From assembly GCF_014635085.1 (NCBI RefSeq), contig NZ_BMCH01000004.1, positions 170,104-234,103 of the forward strand: a DNA stretch of 64,000 nucleotides, written 5' to 3'. Position 1 is the first letter of the stretch, and the number at the start of each line of letters is the position of its first letter. Shown piece after piece: positions 7,046 through 16,178 of the stretch. Both the position numbers and the translations under genes were made by a program. This DNA comes from Asaia siamensis (GTDB lineage: Bacteria > Pseudomonadota > Alphaproteobacteria > Acetobacterales > Acetobacteraceae). The notes below the pieces were generated by a model. The model was not told the origin of the DNA. It ran no database searches and saw only the letters and a program-made list of their open reading frames with translations.

Positions 7046-9472
7046 ATGACCCCGCTTGCACGACACGTCGCCCCTGCTTCTGCGCGGAAAGGACAGACAG
7101 ACCTGTTTCGTCTGCTGCTCTGCACGAGCACTTCTGCGGCACTTGTCTGCAGCCTTGTGGCCACGGCTCACGGAGCGACGCGAACCCAGTCCGGCAGTCA
7201 GGCTGGCCTGCCGTCATTCAATGACAAGCACCAGACCCGCAGGAAGACGGATACAGCGCTCAGGAAACCCGCTGCGGTAAAACCCCGGCAGCAGGGAAGT
7301 TACCTACCTGCGGGAAGTGAAACGCTGGTTGTAAGCGCGCCGTCACGTGCCGATCATCTGGTCGATCAGGCGCAGAAGACGGCGCAATCCATTTCCGTTC
7401 TGACAGGTGACAGGCTTCGCGCGCTGGGCGTGACCGATATGCGCCAGATCAGCAATCTGACCCCCAATCTCTACCAGCCGCGTGCCTCAGTCGGTTATTC
7501 GGCTACGAATTACTTCATTCGCGGCATCGGAGAACTGGACCCTCAGGGTGAGCCATCGGTCGGGACCTATATCGACGGCGTCTATCTGCCACGCACACTC
7601 GGCACGATGCAGGAATTGCTCGATATCGAGGCTATTGCCATCAGCCGTGGTCCGGTTGGTTTTACGGAAGGCCATCAGGCCGAAGGGGGCGCCGTGCGTA
7701 TCACGACGGAAGTGCCAACCAACCGCACCCATGTTTCGGCGCTTGCGGGCTATGGTTCTTATAATGAATATCGCCTGAGCGTGGCTGCCAGCGGTGCGCT
7801 GCTCAAGGACAAGATTTATGCCAGTATCGCGCTGAACCATCATGGTCGTGGCAGCATCGACCACAATTACACGCTCAATCGTGGCGAGAATAATATCGAT
7901 TACAGTCAGGGACGTGGCAAGTTACGATTTACGCCCAATGAACAGCTCGACATCACCCTGGCTTTCGATGGCACGATCGATAACAGCACCAATCGCGGTT
8001 ATGGCAACCTGCTGAATCCCTATCGCTACGGTCTGTATTCGCGCATCTATCCGAAAAACAATTACAACGAGGCCGGATTTACAGGGAACATCAATTACAT
8101 CCTCGACTCCCATCTGACGCTGCATGGCACCACCGGCATACGCGGCTATGACATGAAGGGAGATTACGATAATTTCGGTGACACCTATATCCGTGCTTCG
8201 CAGCTTCTGTCCTATCGTGACCGCGCCTACTCGCAGGATGTGCATCTCAAGGGCGATTATGGCCGCTTTTCCTTCACCACAGGCGCATTTTTCTTTTACG
8301 AAGACTGGTTTACGCAACGTCGGGCCAATAACGCCGCTGGGACACAGACCAATAATCCGGCGCTGATACGATATCAGCCTGTTTATGCCGTGATCGATCA
8401 GCTTACACGCAACTGGGCGGTTTACGGCGAGGCGCATTATCGCCTTACCCCGACGCTGACGGCCACGGCCGGGCTGCGCTTCAACTGGGAAAACCACTCG
8501 AACTCCGAGCAGCTTTCCTATCTCGTTGCAGCGTCTCCCTATACGCAAGGCGTCGCCAATAATCTGCAGACACTCTATTCCGCCACACCGGGCCAGCAGG
8601 CCTGGAGCGCCGGTGTGACCCGCAGCTGGACGCAGCTACTGCCGAAGGGGGCGTTGACCTGGCAGGCGACATCGCGGCTCATGCCCTACGTCTCTATATC
8701 CCAAGGGAGCAAATCCGGCGGCTTCGACTATCGGGCACAGACGCCCACCGCGCTCGGCAGGTTGCAGGCCCTCTTGCCCTACAAACCCGAAATTCTGACC
8801 ACCTATGAAATCGGTGCGAAGACGAGACCGATACCCGGTATCCTGACCGCGAATGCCGATATCTTCTATAACGATTTCCAGAATATCCAGGTGACCACTC
8901 TGGACCCTGCCTCAGGCCTGACGAGACGCTACAATGCGGGCAAGGGTCACTCTGTCGGCGCTGAGTTCGAGACAACAGCGCAGGTCACGAAAGGCTGGGA
9001 GATTAACGGCACGGCATCCTGGCTGTTTGCCCAGCTCGACAGCTTCGCCGGTACTTTCAGCCAAACACGCCTGGCTAATGGGCAGACGCTCAACGGCACG
9101 CCGCGCGCGGGTGGCCCGCTGCCCTATTCGCCCCGTTTTCAAATGCATGCAGGCACGAGTTACAGCTTCGCGGTGCCTCGTCTGCCCGGTGCCTGGCGGG
9201 TCGGGGCAGATATTTCCTATCAGTCGAGCCTCTTCACCGATGCATTGACCAACGCCCAGACACGCCTGCCAGCCCAGACCTATGTCAACGCAATTGCCGC
9301 CTGGACGAGCGCCAACCACCGATGGACGGTGACAGTCAACGGCCGGAATCTTCTGGACCATCGCTACCCTCAAACCCTCAGTTTTGTGCAGGGGGGAGGC
9401 GTGCCGGTCTATTATGCGGCGGCATTCAACGATCCGCGCACAATTTACGGTTCCGTCGAATTCCGTCTTTGA
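7046..9472 (+). CDS. TonB-dependent outer-membrane receptor (organosulfur cluster, first copy)
   Basis: 808 residues. An extended N-terminal signal with a hydrophobic stretch (LLLCTSTSAALVCSLVATA) is followed by a basic linker, a TonB-box-like ETLVVSAPSR at about residue 92, and a plug domain with LTPNLYQPRAS, FIRGIGELDPQGEPSVG, YIDGVYLPR and the region equivalent to the usual RGP.G...G...GG motif (ISRGPVGFTEGHQAEGG). A 22-strand-type beta-barrel fills the rest and ends in the aromatic-terminated FRL. Such receptors use TonB energy to import scarce substrates. Its position between an SfnB-like oxidoreductase and an SsuD-like monooxygenase suggests an organosulfur ligand rather than iron, which is inference. 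Start chosen at the ATG following GGAG. Confidence 0.9.
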   Translation: MTPLARHVAPASARKGQTDLFRLLLCTSTSAALVCSLVATAHGATRTQSGSQAGLPSFNDKHQTRRKTDTALRKPAAVKPRQQGSYLPAGSETLVVSAPSRADHLVDQAQKTAQSISVLTGDRLRALGVTDMRQISNLTPNLYQPRASVGYSATNYFIRGIGELDPQGEPSVGTYIDGVYLPRTLGTMQELLDIEAIAISRGPVGFTEGHQAEGGAVRITTEVPTNRTHVSALAGYGSYNEYRLSVAASGALLKDKIYASIALNHHGRGSIDHNYTLNRGENNIDYSQGRGKLRFTPNEQLDITLAFDGTIDNSTNRGYGNLLNPYRYGLYSRIYPKNNYNEAGFTGNINYILDSHLTLHGTTGIRGYDMKGDYDNFGDTYIRASQLLSYRDRAYSQDVHLKGDYGRFSFTTGAFFFYEDWFTQRRANNAAGTQTNNPALIRYQPVYAVIDQLTRNWAVYGEAHYRLTPTLTATAGLRFNWENHSNSEQLSYLVAASPYTQGVANNLQTLYSATPGQQAWSAGVTRSWTQLLPKGALTWQATSRLMPYVSISQGSKSGGFDYRAQTPTALGRLQALLPYKPEILTTYEIGAKTRPIPGILTANADIFYNDFQNIQVTTLDPASGLTRRYNAGKGHSVGAEFETTAQVTKGWEINGTASWLFAQLDSFAGTFSQTRLANGQTLNGTPRAGGPLPYSPRFQMHAGTSYSFAVPRLPGAWRVGADISYQSSLFTDALTNAQTRLPAQTYVNAIAAWTSANHRWTVTVNGRNLLDHRYPQTLSFVQGGGVPVYYAAAFNDPRTIYGSVEFRL

Positions 9473-9598
9473 TGAGCAAGCACGGGTCAGAACGCGTACC
9501 CATTGGAAAAACTGAAGTCTCTCAACACCCGAACTCGTTTGTCCTCGTGCCGAATTGGCGCTCGGATGACGTCGCATGCTTTTGCGGAGTCAGGATCC

Positions 9599-10687
9599 AT
9601 GTCGGTCAAATTCATCGGGTATATCGGGTTCAACAACAGTTCGGAGGTTGATCAGGGCACGCGTAACCGTGCCCTCGACCTCGATTACGTGCGTAATGCC
9701 CTGCGTGTGCAGGAAGAAGGGGGATTTGATCGGGTTCTCATCCCGTTCGGTTCCAACACGCCGGAGAGCCAGATTGTAGCGGCTTATGGCGCCGCCCTTA
9801 CCACAAGGCTTGGTTTTCTCGTGGCTCATCGCCCCGGCTTCACGCAGCCTACACTGGCGGCGCGGCAACTCTCGACACTTGACCAACTCTCCAACGGGCG
9901 CATAGCCGTTCATATCATCACCGGTGGCGCGGATGAGGAAATGGCCCGTGACGGCGATGTCGGCACGACCAAAGCCGAACGTTATGCGCGCAGTGATGAA
10001 TATCTCGATGTTCTTCGTCAGGAATGGCAGGCTGACGCGCCCTTCGATCATGACGGACGTTTTTATCGGATACGCAAGGCGCAGAGCGCCATAAAGCCAG
10101 AGCATCTACCGGTATTTTTTGGAGGAACGTCTCCCGAAGCCATCGAAGTGGCCGGGCGTCATGCCGATGTTTACGCTACCTGGGGGGAAACACTGTCTGC
10201 CACCCGGGAGACGATCAGGCGTGTGCGGGCCTCGGCAGCCCGTTATGGACGCTCGCCGGGGTTCTCGCTGTCGCTCAGGCCGGTCATTGCCGCCACCGAG
10301 GAAGAGGCCTGGCGCAAGGCCGCGTCTATTGTCGAGCGTGTGCGCGAGGCCCGCATTCGCCAAGGCCTGCCGATCCGCGATCATGCGCCGCCCAATGATG
10401 GCTCGCGCCGTCTTCTGGAAACGGCTTCTGCTCTGCGTCAGGATGAAAGGCTCTGGACTGGCGTCGCCCAATTGACGGGGGCGGCTGGCAATTCTACCGG
10501 GTTGGTCGGTACGCCTGAGCAGGTAGCTGAAGCCATGCTCGAATATTATCGTCTGGGCGTCGATCATTTCCTCATTCGAGGGTTTGACCCCCTCGGCGAT
10601 GCGGAAATCTATGGGCGTGACCTTTTGCCAGTCGTCCGGGAGAAGATCGCGGCCTATGACGCGCTGCAGTCGGTGCAGGCCGGCTAG
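9599..10687 (+). CDS. LLM-class flavin-dependent monooxygenase, SsuD-like (first copy)
   Basis: 362 residues from the ATG at 9599 with AGGA 5-6 bp upstream; the longer TTG-initiated frame is rejected. Luciferase-like TIM-barrel motifs characteristic of the alkanesulfonate monooxygenase group are plain: AHRPGFTQPTLAARQLSTLD at about 72-91, GRIAVHIITGG, KAERYARSDEYL, PVFFGGTSPEA and, near the C-terminus, GTPEQVAEAMLEYY and LIRGFDPLGDAE. The family cleaves C-S bonds of sulfonates with FMNH2 and O2, releasing sulfite and an aldehyde. It has a close paralog on the opposite strand at 13.1-14.2 kb. It follows the TonB receptor by 126 bp, so the two may be cotranscribed, and is followed by a hairpin terminator. 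Confidence 0.9.
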   Translation: MSVKFIGYIGFNNSSEVDQGTRNRALDLDYVRNALRVQEEGGFDRVLIPFGSNTPESQIVAAYGAALTTRLGFLVAHRPGFTQPTLAARQLSTLDQLSNGRIAVHIITGGADEEMARDGDVGTTKAERYARSDEYLDVLRQEWQADAPFDHDGRFYRIRKAQSAIKPEHLPVFFGGTSPEAIEVAGRHADVYATWGETLSATRETIRRVRASAARYGRSPGFSLSLRPVIAATEEEAWRKAASIVERVREARIRQGLPIRDHAPPNDGSRRLLETASALRQDERLWTGVAQLTGAAGNSTGLVGTPEQVAEAMLEYYRLGVDHFLIRGFDPLGDAEIYGRDLLPVVREKIAAYDALQSVQAG

Positions 10688-10695
10688 TTCAGGCT

Positions 10696-10731
10696 GCGCC
10701 GCGACGGCGCTTCTTGTTCGCTCTCTTTTTT
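10696..10731 (+). terminator. Intrinsic-type terminator of the first monooxygenase gene
   Basis: GCGCCG at 10696-10701 pairs perfectly with CGGCGC at 10705-10710 around a CGA loop, eight bases after the stop codon. A pyrimidine-rich stretch ending in six T residues follows after about 15 bases. Confidence 0.6.
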
Positions 10732-10732
10732 C

Positions 10733-10762
10733 CTTCCCTGCCGTCAGATGATCGCAGGGAAG
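10733..10762. repeat. Perfect inverted repeat between convergent genes
   Basis: CTTCCCTGC at 10733-10741 and GCAGGGAAG at 10754-10762 form a 9-bp stem with a 12-base loop. It lies between the first monooxygenase and the convergent second TonB receptor and probably helps terminate one or both transcripts; no T-run follows it on either strand. Confidence 0.5.
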
Positions 10763-10835
10763 GGAACAAAATCAGAGTGCATTCTCTTCTTTTACAGCCT
10801 ATGGCGTTGGCGCGCCGTGAACAGGGTCGGTGCCC

Positions 10836-13064
10836 TCAGAAATCAAGACGAGCGCTCAGCGTCGCGGTGCGTGGCGCGCCCGGGAAGAGGCCGCGATTGC
10901 CGCGACTCACCCAGTATTGCACATTCCCGATGTTCTGCGTGCCCGCTCTCAGCGTCAGCTTGTGCCGCCCAACGTGGGTCCAGTAACTCGCACCGACATT
11001 GCCGACGATATAGGAGGGCAGTCTGAACGTGTTGGCAGCATCGAGCCAGCTTGACGATACGTAATTGAACCCGACGCTGAAAACGAAATTTCTGATGAAA
11101 GGGGTAGCATAATCCGCGCTGAAGGCTGCCTGGAACGGTGCGACGGCCTCAAGCCTGTGCCCTTTATACCCCGCAGCCGCTTTTACATAGCGTGCGTCGA
11201 GATAAGTCAGGCTTCCGCCGATGGTCAGGTCGCGTGTCACCTGCCAGCCCGCTGATGCTTCGACACCCTGATAGCGCGACAGACCATCCTGCACGTAATA
11301 GTTCTGCGCATTGGTGTACGCAGCGCCCGTATCAAGCCGGTAAACCGCCAGGGTACCGCTCCAGCGTTTCCTCTGAAGTTTCAGTCCCAGTTCGTATTCC
11401 TGGCTGCGGATCGGCCCGAATACCTGCATGTAATTGACATTGGTCGTGCCTGCCTGACCGCCGCTTTGCATCGACTCAACATAGCTGAAATAGAGATTTA
11501 CCCCGGCATCGGGCTTGTATGACAGAGAAACGATTGGTGTCACCGGGTTATTGCGGTGTGCAGCGCTGATACTGCCTGAGGGCAGGAAATCGTTCTCGTG
11601 ATAGTCGGTATAACGCCCGCCCGCCATCAGCGACCAGCGATGCCAGCTGATCGTGTCGGTCCAGTAGGGTGCAAGCTGCATATAATCGACATAGCGATAG
11701 AGCTTCGGATCATAGGCGGTGGCGTTGGTCAGGGTCGGCCGGTCGATATGGATATTGCCATATTCCTTGACCGTTCCCGTGCCAGAGGCGGCATCAGCGT
11801 CAAAGATCTGTCGCAACCATGTGAGACCAAAACTGACGTCATGACGCAAGGGTCCGGTCATGAAATGTCCGTTCAGTCCGGCATTCACCTGATGGTAGGT
11901 GAGAACCCGTGTCTGCTGAAAGCTCTGATTGTAATAATCGCCAGTGGGGCTGGTAAACGTCACCTGATTTGACGGAAAACGCTCATCGAGATGGGTGTAT
12001 CCGTAGACTACCGAGGCCCTCCAGTCTTGGGCGATATCCCAGTCAAATCCTGTACTAAATCTTTTGAGGTCGTTCGTTTTCCACGAATTGGCAGCACCAA
12101 AAGGGGCTCGACCGCTGATTGTCTCAAGCGATGTCAATGTATTGGAGACTGCAACACCGTTTACCATGCCTTTTTGCAAGGTGTTCATGTAAAAACTCTC
12201 AAAATGCCAGTGCAGACTGTCAGAAAGTCTGACGCGCGTCGTGAATGAGAGAGAAAGATTGCGCACAAAGCTCTGATTGTACTGGTCGCCCACTTCGCTG
12301 CCGAAAGAGAAACGTGTTTCTACGCGATGGGCATGGTCCAACGATCCGCCAATATCAAGCATTTGTCTGAATACAGCATCAGACCTGTATCCTGCCTCTG
12401 CGGCGATCTGACGATCTTCGACCGGGGCCTTGAGTTGGTAATCCAGCACGCCGCCTGGCGAGCCGAACCCATACATGAAGGCTGAGGCACCTTTGACCAG
12501 TTGTAGCCGGTCAATATTGGCGAGCGGTATATCAATATACCAGTAAGGAATTGCCAATCCATCAATCTTGTAGCCATTGGTCCAGTCGAGATTCAGTCCG
12601 CGAACGCGAAAACTCGACCCAGAAGCTGTCGACCCTCCATTGGAATTCTCCTGTATTCCCGGCTCGTAACGGAACACATCATTGATATCCGCAGCTTGCA
12701 GTTTCTGTATCTGGGCAGCAGAAGCAGAGGCGATTGAAAAGGGTGTATCGAGTTCTGACCGGGTCCCCAGGATGCCGAGTGAAACTTTTCCCGCCAGTCT
12801 GGGTGCGCGCGCGTTGGCGTGTACTGTCACGGTCTCGGGCGATTGTGCGGAAAGCGCAGGGGCCTTTCCTCGCGTCTGGCGACCGGCCCCTGCGGGGCGG
12901 TTCGTTCTGTGTAGGGGGCCGTTATGCGCCCCGGTCTTTTCCTTGCTTTTTCCGGCGGGAGTAGCCGCATGGGCAAGGGCTGTGGAGCAGAGCGCGAGGC
13001 CAATGGCAGACAGAGCCATGCGTGTATGAAGCGAGGATGCTGTGTAGACAGAGCGTTTAGCCAT
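10836..13064 (-). CDS. TonB-dependent receptor, siderophore-receptor-like (organosulfur cluster, second copy)
   Basis: 742 residues from the ATG at 13064, giving a normal signal peptide (MALSAIGLALCSTALAHA); the upstream extension is not signal-like. A TonB box (PETVTVHA) at about residue 77 precedes a plug with FRYEPGIQENSNGG, FRVRGLNLDW, YKIDGLAIPY and LVKGASAFMYGFGSPGG, then a barrel ending in LSARLDF. The sequence resembles ferric-siderophore receptors, but the start codon lies inside the 3' end of an SsuD-like monooxygenase gene (8-bp overlap), so translation is coupled to a sulfur gene. A bulky sulfonate or sulfate ester, or a sulfur-containing chelate, is a plausible ligand; iron siderophore is the alternative. 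Confidence 0.9.
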   Translation of the reverse strand: MAKRSVYTASSLHTRMALSAIGLALCSTALAHAATPAGKSKEKTGAHNGPLHRTNRPAGAGRQTRGKAPALSAQSPETVTVHANARAPRLAGKVSLGILGTRSELDTPFSIASASAAQIQKLQAADINDVFRYEPGIQENSNGGSTASGSSFRVRGLNLDWTNGYKIDGLAIPYWYIDIPLANIDRLQLVKGASAFMYGFGSPGGVLDYQLKAPVEDRQIAAEAGYRSDAVFRQMLDIGGSLDHAHRVETRFSFGSEVGDQYNQSFVRNLSLSFTTRVRLSDSLHWHFESFYMNTLQKGMVNGVAVSNTLTSLETISGRAPFGAANSWKTNDLKRFSTGFDWDIAQDWRASVVYGYTHLDERFPSNQVTFTSPTGDYYNQSFQQTRVLTYHQVNAGLNGHFMTGPLRHDVSFGLTWLRQIFDADAASGTGTVKEYGNIHIDRPTLTNATAYDPKLYRYVDYMQLAPYWTDTISWHRWSLMAGGRYTDYHENDFLPSGSISAAHRNNPVTPIVSLSYKPDAGVNLYFSYVESMQSGGQAGTTNVNYMQVFGPIRSQEYELGLKLQRKRWSGTLAVYRLDTGAAYTNAQNYYVQDGLSRYQGVEASAGWQVTRDLTIGGSLTYLDARYVKAAAGYKGHRLEAVAPFQAAFSADYATPFIRNFVFSVGFNYVSSSWLDAANTFRLPSYIVGNVGASYWTHVGRHKLTLRAGTQNIGNVQYWVSRGNRGLFPGAPRTATLSARLDF

Positions 13065-14181
13065 GAGACAGTGACGCCTCTTCTTTTGAGACGCGCTCCC
13101 TGACAAGCGGTATCAATTCCTTGCCGTAAATTTCTGCATCTGCCAGTGGATCGAAACCCCGTATCAGGAAGGTCCCGATGCCGAGGCGATAATAGGCAAG
13201 CAGAGACTCCACGACTTGTTCGGCGGTGCCCACGAGGGACGTCGAGTTCCATCGTCCGCCCGTGAGCCTGGCCACCCCGGTCCAGAGACGGGAATCATGG
13301 CGATCACCCTGCGAGGATAAAGCCTGGAGGCGGCGGGATCCGGCATTGCCGGGTAGGTCATCGCCAGTAATCGCGGTTCCGGCAGTATCGAGCCCACTTT
13401 GCGAGCCCTCAAGCGTAAGCTTCTGGCGTGCGATGATTTGCGCTTCGATATCATGCGCGCGCTCCCAAGCCTGCTGTTCCGTCGCACCAATGATGGGCCT
13501 GAAGGAGATTGAAAAACGGGGCTTGCGCCCGTGCCTCGCTGCACTGGCGGTTACACGATCAACGAGCTCTCTCGCCCCGGCCAAAGACTCTCCCCAGAGC
13601 GCATAGGCGTCGGCGTGGCGCCCTGCCACCGTAATGGCCTCTTCGGATGCGCCGCCGAAGTAGATAGGGATCGTTTCAGCGTTAAAGGGGCGTACTTCCG
13701 AAAAGGCGTCCTCGATATTGTAATAGCGACCCTTGACTGTGAATGGCACGGTTGACGTCCATTCACTTCTGAGAAGGGTCAGATATTCATCCGTACGGGC
13801 GTAACGTTCCGCCTTCGACAGATGGTCACCGTCTGCCTTGAGTTCCCGATCGTTGCCACCTGTGATGATATGCACAGCAACACGACCACAACTCAGATGA
13901 TCAAGTGTCGCGAGCTGTCGGGCGGCAAGAGTAGGGGCCGTGAAGCCTGGACGGTGGGCGATAAGCAGACTTAGTCTTTTGGTCACTGAGGCCGCATGCT
14001 GCGCAATCAGCAAGCTGTCTGGTGCGCTGGAATGAAAGGCAACGAGCGCCCGGTCAAACCCCGCACGCTCATGGAGCCGTGCCGTGGTCTCGATATAGGC
14101 CGGATCGACATCTGGACCTTGGGGAGAAATGATTTCGCTCTGCTCTCGAGCAGAGACATAGCCGATAAATTCGACAGACAT
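13057..14181 (-). CDS. LLM-class flavin-dependent monooxygenase, SsuD-like (second copy)
   Basis: 374 residues. Opens MSVEFIGYVS, matching MSVKFIGYIG of the first copy, and shares AHRPGFTAPTLAARQLATLD, GRVAVHIITGG, KAERYARTDEYL, PIYFGGASEEA, RLWTGVARLTG and FLIRGFDPLADAE with it. It is slightly longer because of an insertion around residues 245-285. Expected reaction is FMNH2-dependent desulfonation in the cytoplasm. It is preceded by the ferredoxin gene with a 93-bp gap and overlaps the TonB receptor downstream, so it may be transcribed with both. Two diverged paralogs in one cluster suggest two different sulfonate-type substrates. Confidence 0.9.
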   Translation of the reverse strand: MSVEFIGYVSAREQSEIISPQGPDVDPAYIETTARLHERAGFDRALVAFHSSAPDSLLIAQHAASVTKRLSLLIAHRPGFTAPTLAARQLATLDHLSCGRVAVHIITGGNDRELKADGDHLSKAERYARTDEYLTLLRSEWTSTVPFTVKGRYYNIEDAFSEVRPFNAETIPIYFGGASEEAITVAGRHADAYALWGESLAGARELVDRVTASAARHGRKPRFSISFRPIIGATEQQAWERAHDIEAQIIARQKLTLEGSQSGLDTAGTAITGDDLPGNAGSRRLQALSSQGDRHDSRLWTGVARLTGGRWNSTSLVGTAEQVVESLLAYYRLGIGTFLIRGFDPLADAEIYGKELIPLVRERVSKEEASLSHG

Positions 14182-14274
14182 AGGCGTTCCGCTATCTATT
14201 TTCCGATAACGAACTATCCCCCACCGGCGCTGTAATCAGGAACGATTACTATTCAATCAATACATGAACATTGT

Positions 14275-14610
14275 TCAAGTGCGCGAGCGGGCCAGCGCAA
14301 ACACATCTCCCATTCGCCAGTGTTCGTTGCGATACTGCGCGTCTTCTGCCCAGCTCCCCCAACCGGAATCACGCCGGTAATCACCCGTTGCGACGTCAAT
14401 AGCGGTAAGGTCATGTGTGGCAGTGGCGTCGGGGTGCACGAAAAGTGCATCCGTCTCACAGTAAAGCTCGCATAGAAAGCAGGTCTGGCAGTCCTGTTGA
14501 CGTGCGAGCACCGGCACACCGCCAGGACCGCCATCAAAAACATTGCTCGGACAGATCGTTACGCACTCGCCGCAAGCTGTGCATTGTGCCTCAAGAATGA
14601 GCTCGATCAT
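14275..14610 (-). CDS. Two-cluster [4Fe-4S] ferredoxin-like electron carrier
   Basis: 111 residues. Two CxxCxxCxxxC motifs are complete: Cys10, 13, 16, 20 (CTACGECVTIC) and Cys41, 44, 47, 51 (CQTCFLCELYC), enough for two [4Fe-4S] clusters. About 55 residues follow without further cysteines. The start codon overlaps the stop of the flavoprotein gene by 4 bp, a strong sign that the two make a complex in which the ferredoxin exchanges electrons with the FAD subunit, as AprB does with AprA in adenylylsulfate reductase. Here the pair lies in a sulfonate operon, so the physiological reaction is not known. Cytoplasmic. Confidence 0.88.
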   Translation of the reverse strand: MIELILEAQCTACGECVTICPSNVFDGGPGGVPVLARQQDCQTCFLCELYCETDALFVHPDATATHDLTAIDVATGDYRRDSGWGSWAEDAQYRNEHWRMGDVFALARSRT

Positions 14611-16178
14611 GCGTGAACTGCCTCCCTCCGGGACTGCACGTGCTCCAGCCCACTACTGATGACATGATAGGCGGGAACATCCGACGCTTTGGTAATCGCA
14701 TCTTCACGGCGGTGCATGCCGAGCGTCTCGGTACGCTCCAGAGCACTCGCTGTGCACCATCGCGCCACGGCGAGAAGGGCCTGCGTCTCGCGTCGCTGTT
14801 GCCGCTGCCGCCAGGAGCCTCCAGGCGCCGAATAGGTCAGACTGTCATGGCAATTCTCGAGTGCATTTCTCGCGGCTCTCAAATTCCCCGCATTGCGGGA
14901 AAGCTGGGTGGGGGCATCGAGCATCACTGCCTGGATCTGCTTGCGTATGGTTTTCTCTCGTGAGTCAGACCCGTTTTGTCCGTTGGAGCATGCCTCATTA
15001 TCGGTGAAGGGTTCCAGCTCTCCGGTGCTGACGTGTCCTTCTGCCAGAGCAGCCTCTGCAGCGAGGCAACCCGAACTGAGCGCCCAGGCGGCATTGACGG
15101 CCCCACCGCCACTGATCGGACCGGTCACACTTTCACGCGAGGCAACATCACCTGTTGCATAGAGCCCCGGCACCCCTGTCTGCCAGTTTTCGCCTTTTAA
15201 CCTGATACCGCCCACGCCCCTGATTGTCCCTTCGCCAACGAGATCGATCGGAAAACGCTCCTGGAAGGGGTCTATCCCCTGACGACGAAAGGGCAGCATG
15301 ACGTTGGGTGAGATAAGAGGCAGTTGAGCGCGGACCGTCTCTGGAGCCGCCGAAAGATCGCAAAGAACCCTGCCTTGAGCGAGCGCCCGTGCCACGCCAA
15401 GAAAGCTCTGGCCTTCTGCATCCGGTGCAATTTCCTGCCCTGCATTGTCGAGATAGCGCGCAAAGCTGTAGATCATGGCGCGCGACATGGTGGTGTTATG
15501 GGGCACGATGCTGAAAATGGATGAAAACTCCATTCCTGAAAACTGCGCGCCAGCTTGCGCGGCCATCAGATGCCCATCGCCCGTATTATTCGCCGCGCCA
15601 AGCAGGCGAGACTGAAAGGCGCAGCCTCCTGTTGCGAGAATGACAGCACCAGCTTGTGCGCGGTAAGGCCCGAGCGCCCCTTGGAAATGGACGCCGTAAG
15701 CCCCTGCAACGCGCCCCGCCTTGTCACGCAAGAGACCGAAAACCGGGGAGTGATCGAGGATCTGGACACCCGCAGCGAGGCAATATGTACGAAGCGCCCT
15801 GAGATATTCCGGCCCTCTCAGGGCGTTGAGCCGGATCCGACCGCTGTCATCGGGCTCGTACTGATAATGACGGCCGATATCCGGCAGGGTCTGCCATGTG
15901 CGAGCCATGATGCGATGCATCCATGTCGCTTCGCCGAGCCCTTGCGCTTTATCGAGGCGGGCTTTTACTGCTTCTTCCCGAGCGCCGGGGAGAGGGGGAA
16001 CCCACCAATGACCGGGGCCCGCCGGTGCGGCAACGCCAGAGGTGCCGCAATACCCCTTCTCAAGCAGCAGCACGCGTGCACCGGCACGTGCCGCCGTCAG
16101 AGCGGCCCAGCAACCCGATAATCCGCCGCCAATGACAAGGATATCTGACTGATGATGGTGGAGCCCGCCCTCGTTCAC
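14607..16178 (-). CDS. FAD-dependent oxidoreductase, succinate dehydrogenase/fumarate reductase/AprA-type flavoprotein
   Basis: 523 residues. The N-terminal dinucleotide-binding motif DILVIGGGLSGCWAAL followed by LLLEKGYCGTSG, the central GGCAFQ segment, and the C-terminal GLYATGDVA and GPISGGGAVNAAWALSSG match the fumarate-reductase flavoprotein family, including the AprA-like members. It overlaps both neighbours by 4 bp (ATGA): the binding protein upstream and the ferredoxin downstream. With the ferredoxin it should form a two-subunit redox enzyme acting on a sulfur compound, for example reducing or oxidising a C-S or S-O bond before or after desulfonation. The substrate is not visible from sequence and the AprA comparison is one of architecture only. 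Confidence 0.85.
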   Translation of the reverse strand: MNEGGLHHHQSDILVIGGGLSGCWAALTAARAGARVLLLEKGYCGTSGVAAPAGPGHWWVPPLPGAREEAVKARLDKAQGLGEATWMHRIMARTWQTLPDIGRHYQYEPDDSGRIRLNALRGPEYLRALRTYCLAAGVQILDHSPVFGLLRDKAGRVAGAYGVHFQGALGPYRAQAGAVILATGGCAFQSRLLGAANNTGDGHLMAAQAGAQFSGMEFSSIFSIVPHNTTMSRAMIYSFARYLDNAGQEIAPDAEGQSFLGVARALAQGRVLCDLSAAPETVRAQLPLISPNVMLPFRRQGIDPFQERFPIDLVGEGTIRGVGGIRLKGENWQTGVPGLYATGDVASRESVTGPISGGGAVNAAWALSSGCLAAEAALAEGHVSTGELEPFTDNEACSNGQNGSDSREKTIRKQIQAVMLDAPTQLSRNAGNLRAARNALENCHDSLTYSAPGGSWRQRQQRRETQALLAVARWCTASALERTETLGMHRREDAITKASDVPAYHVISSGLEHVQSRREAVHA

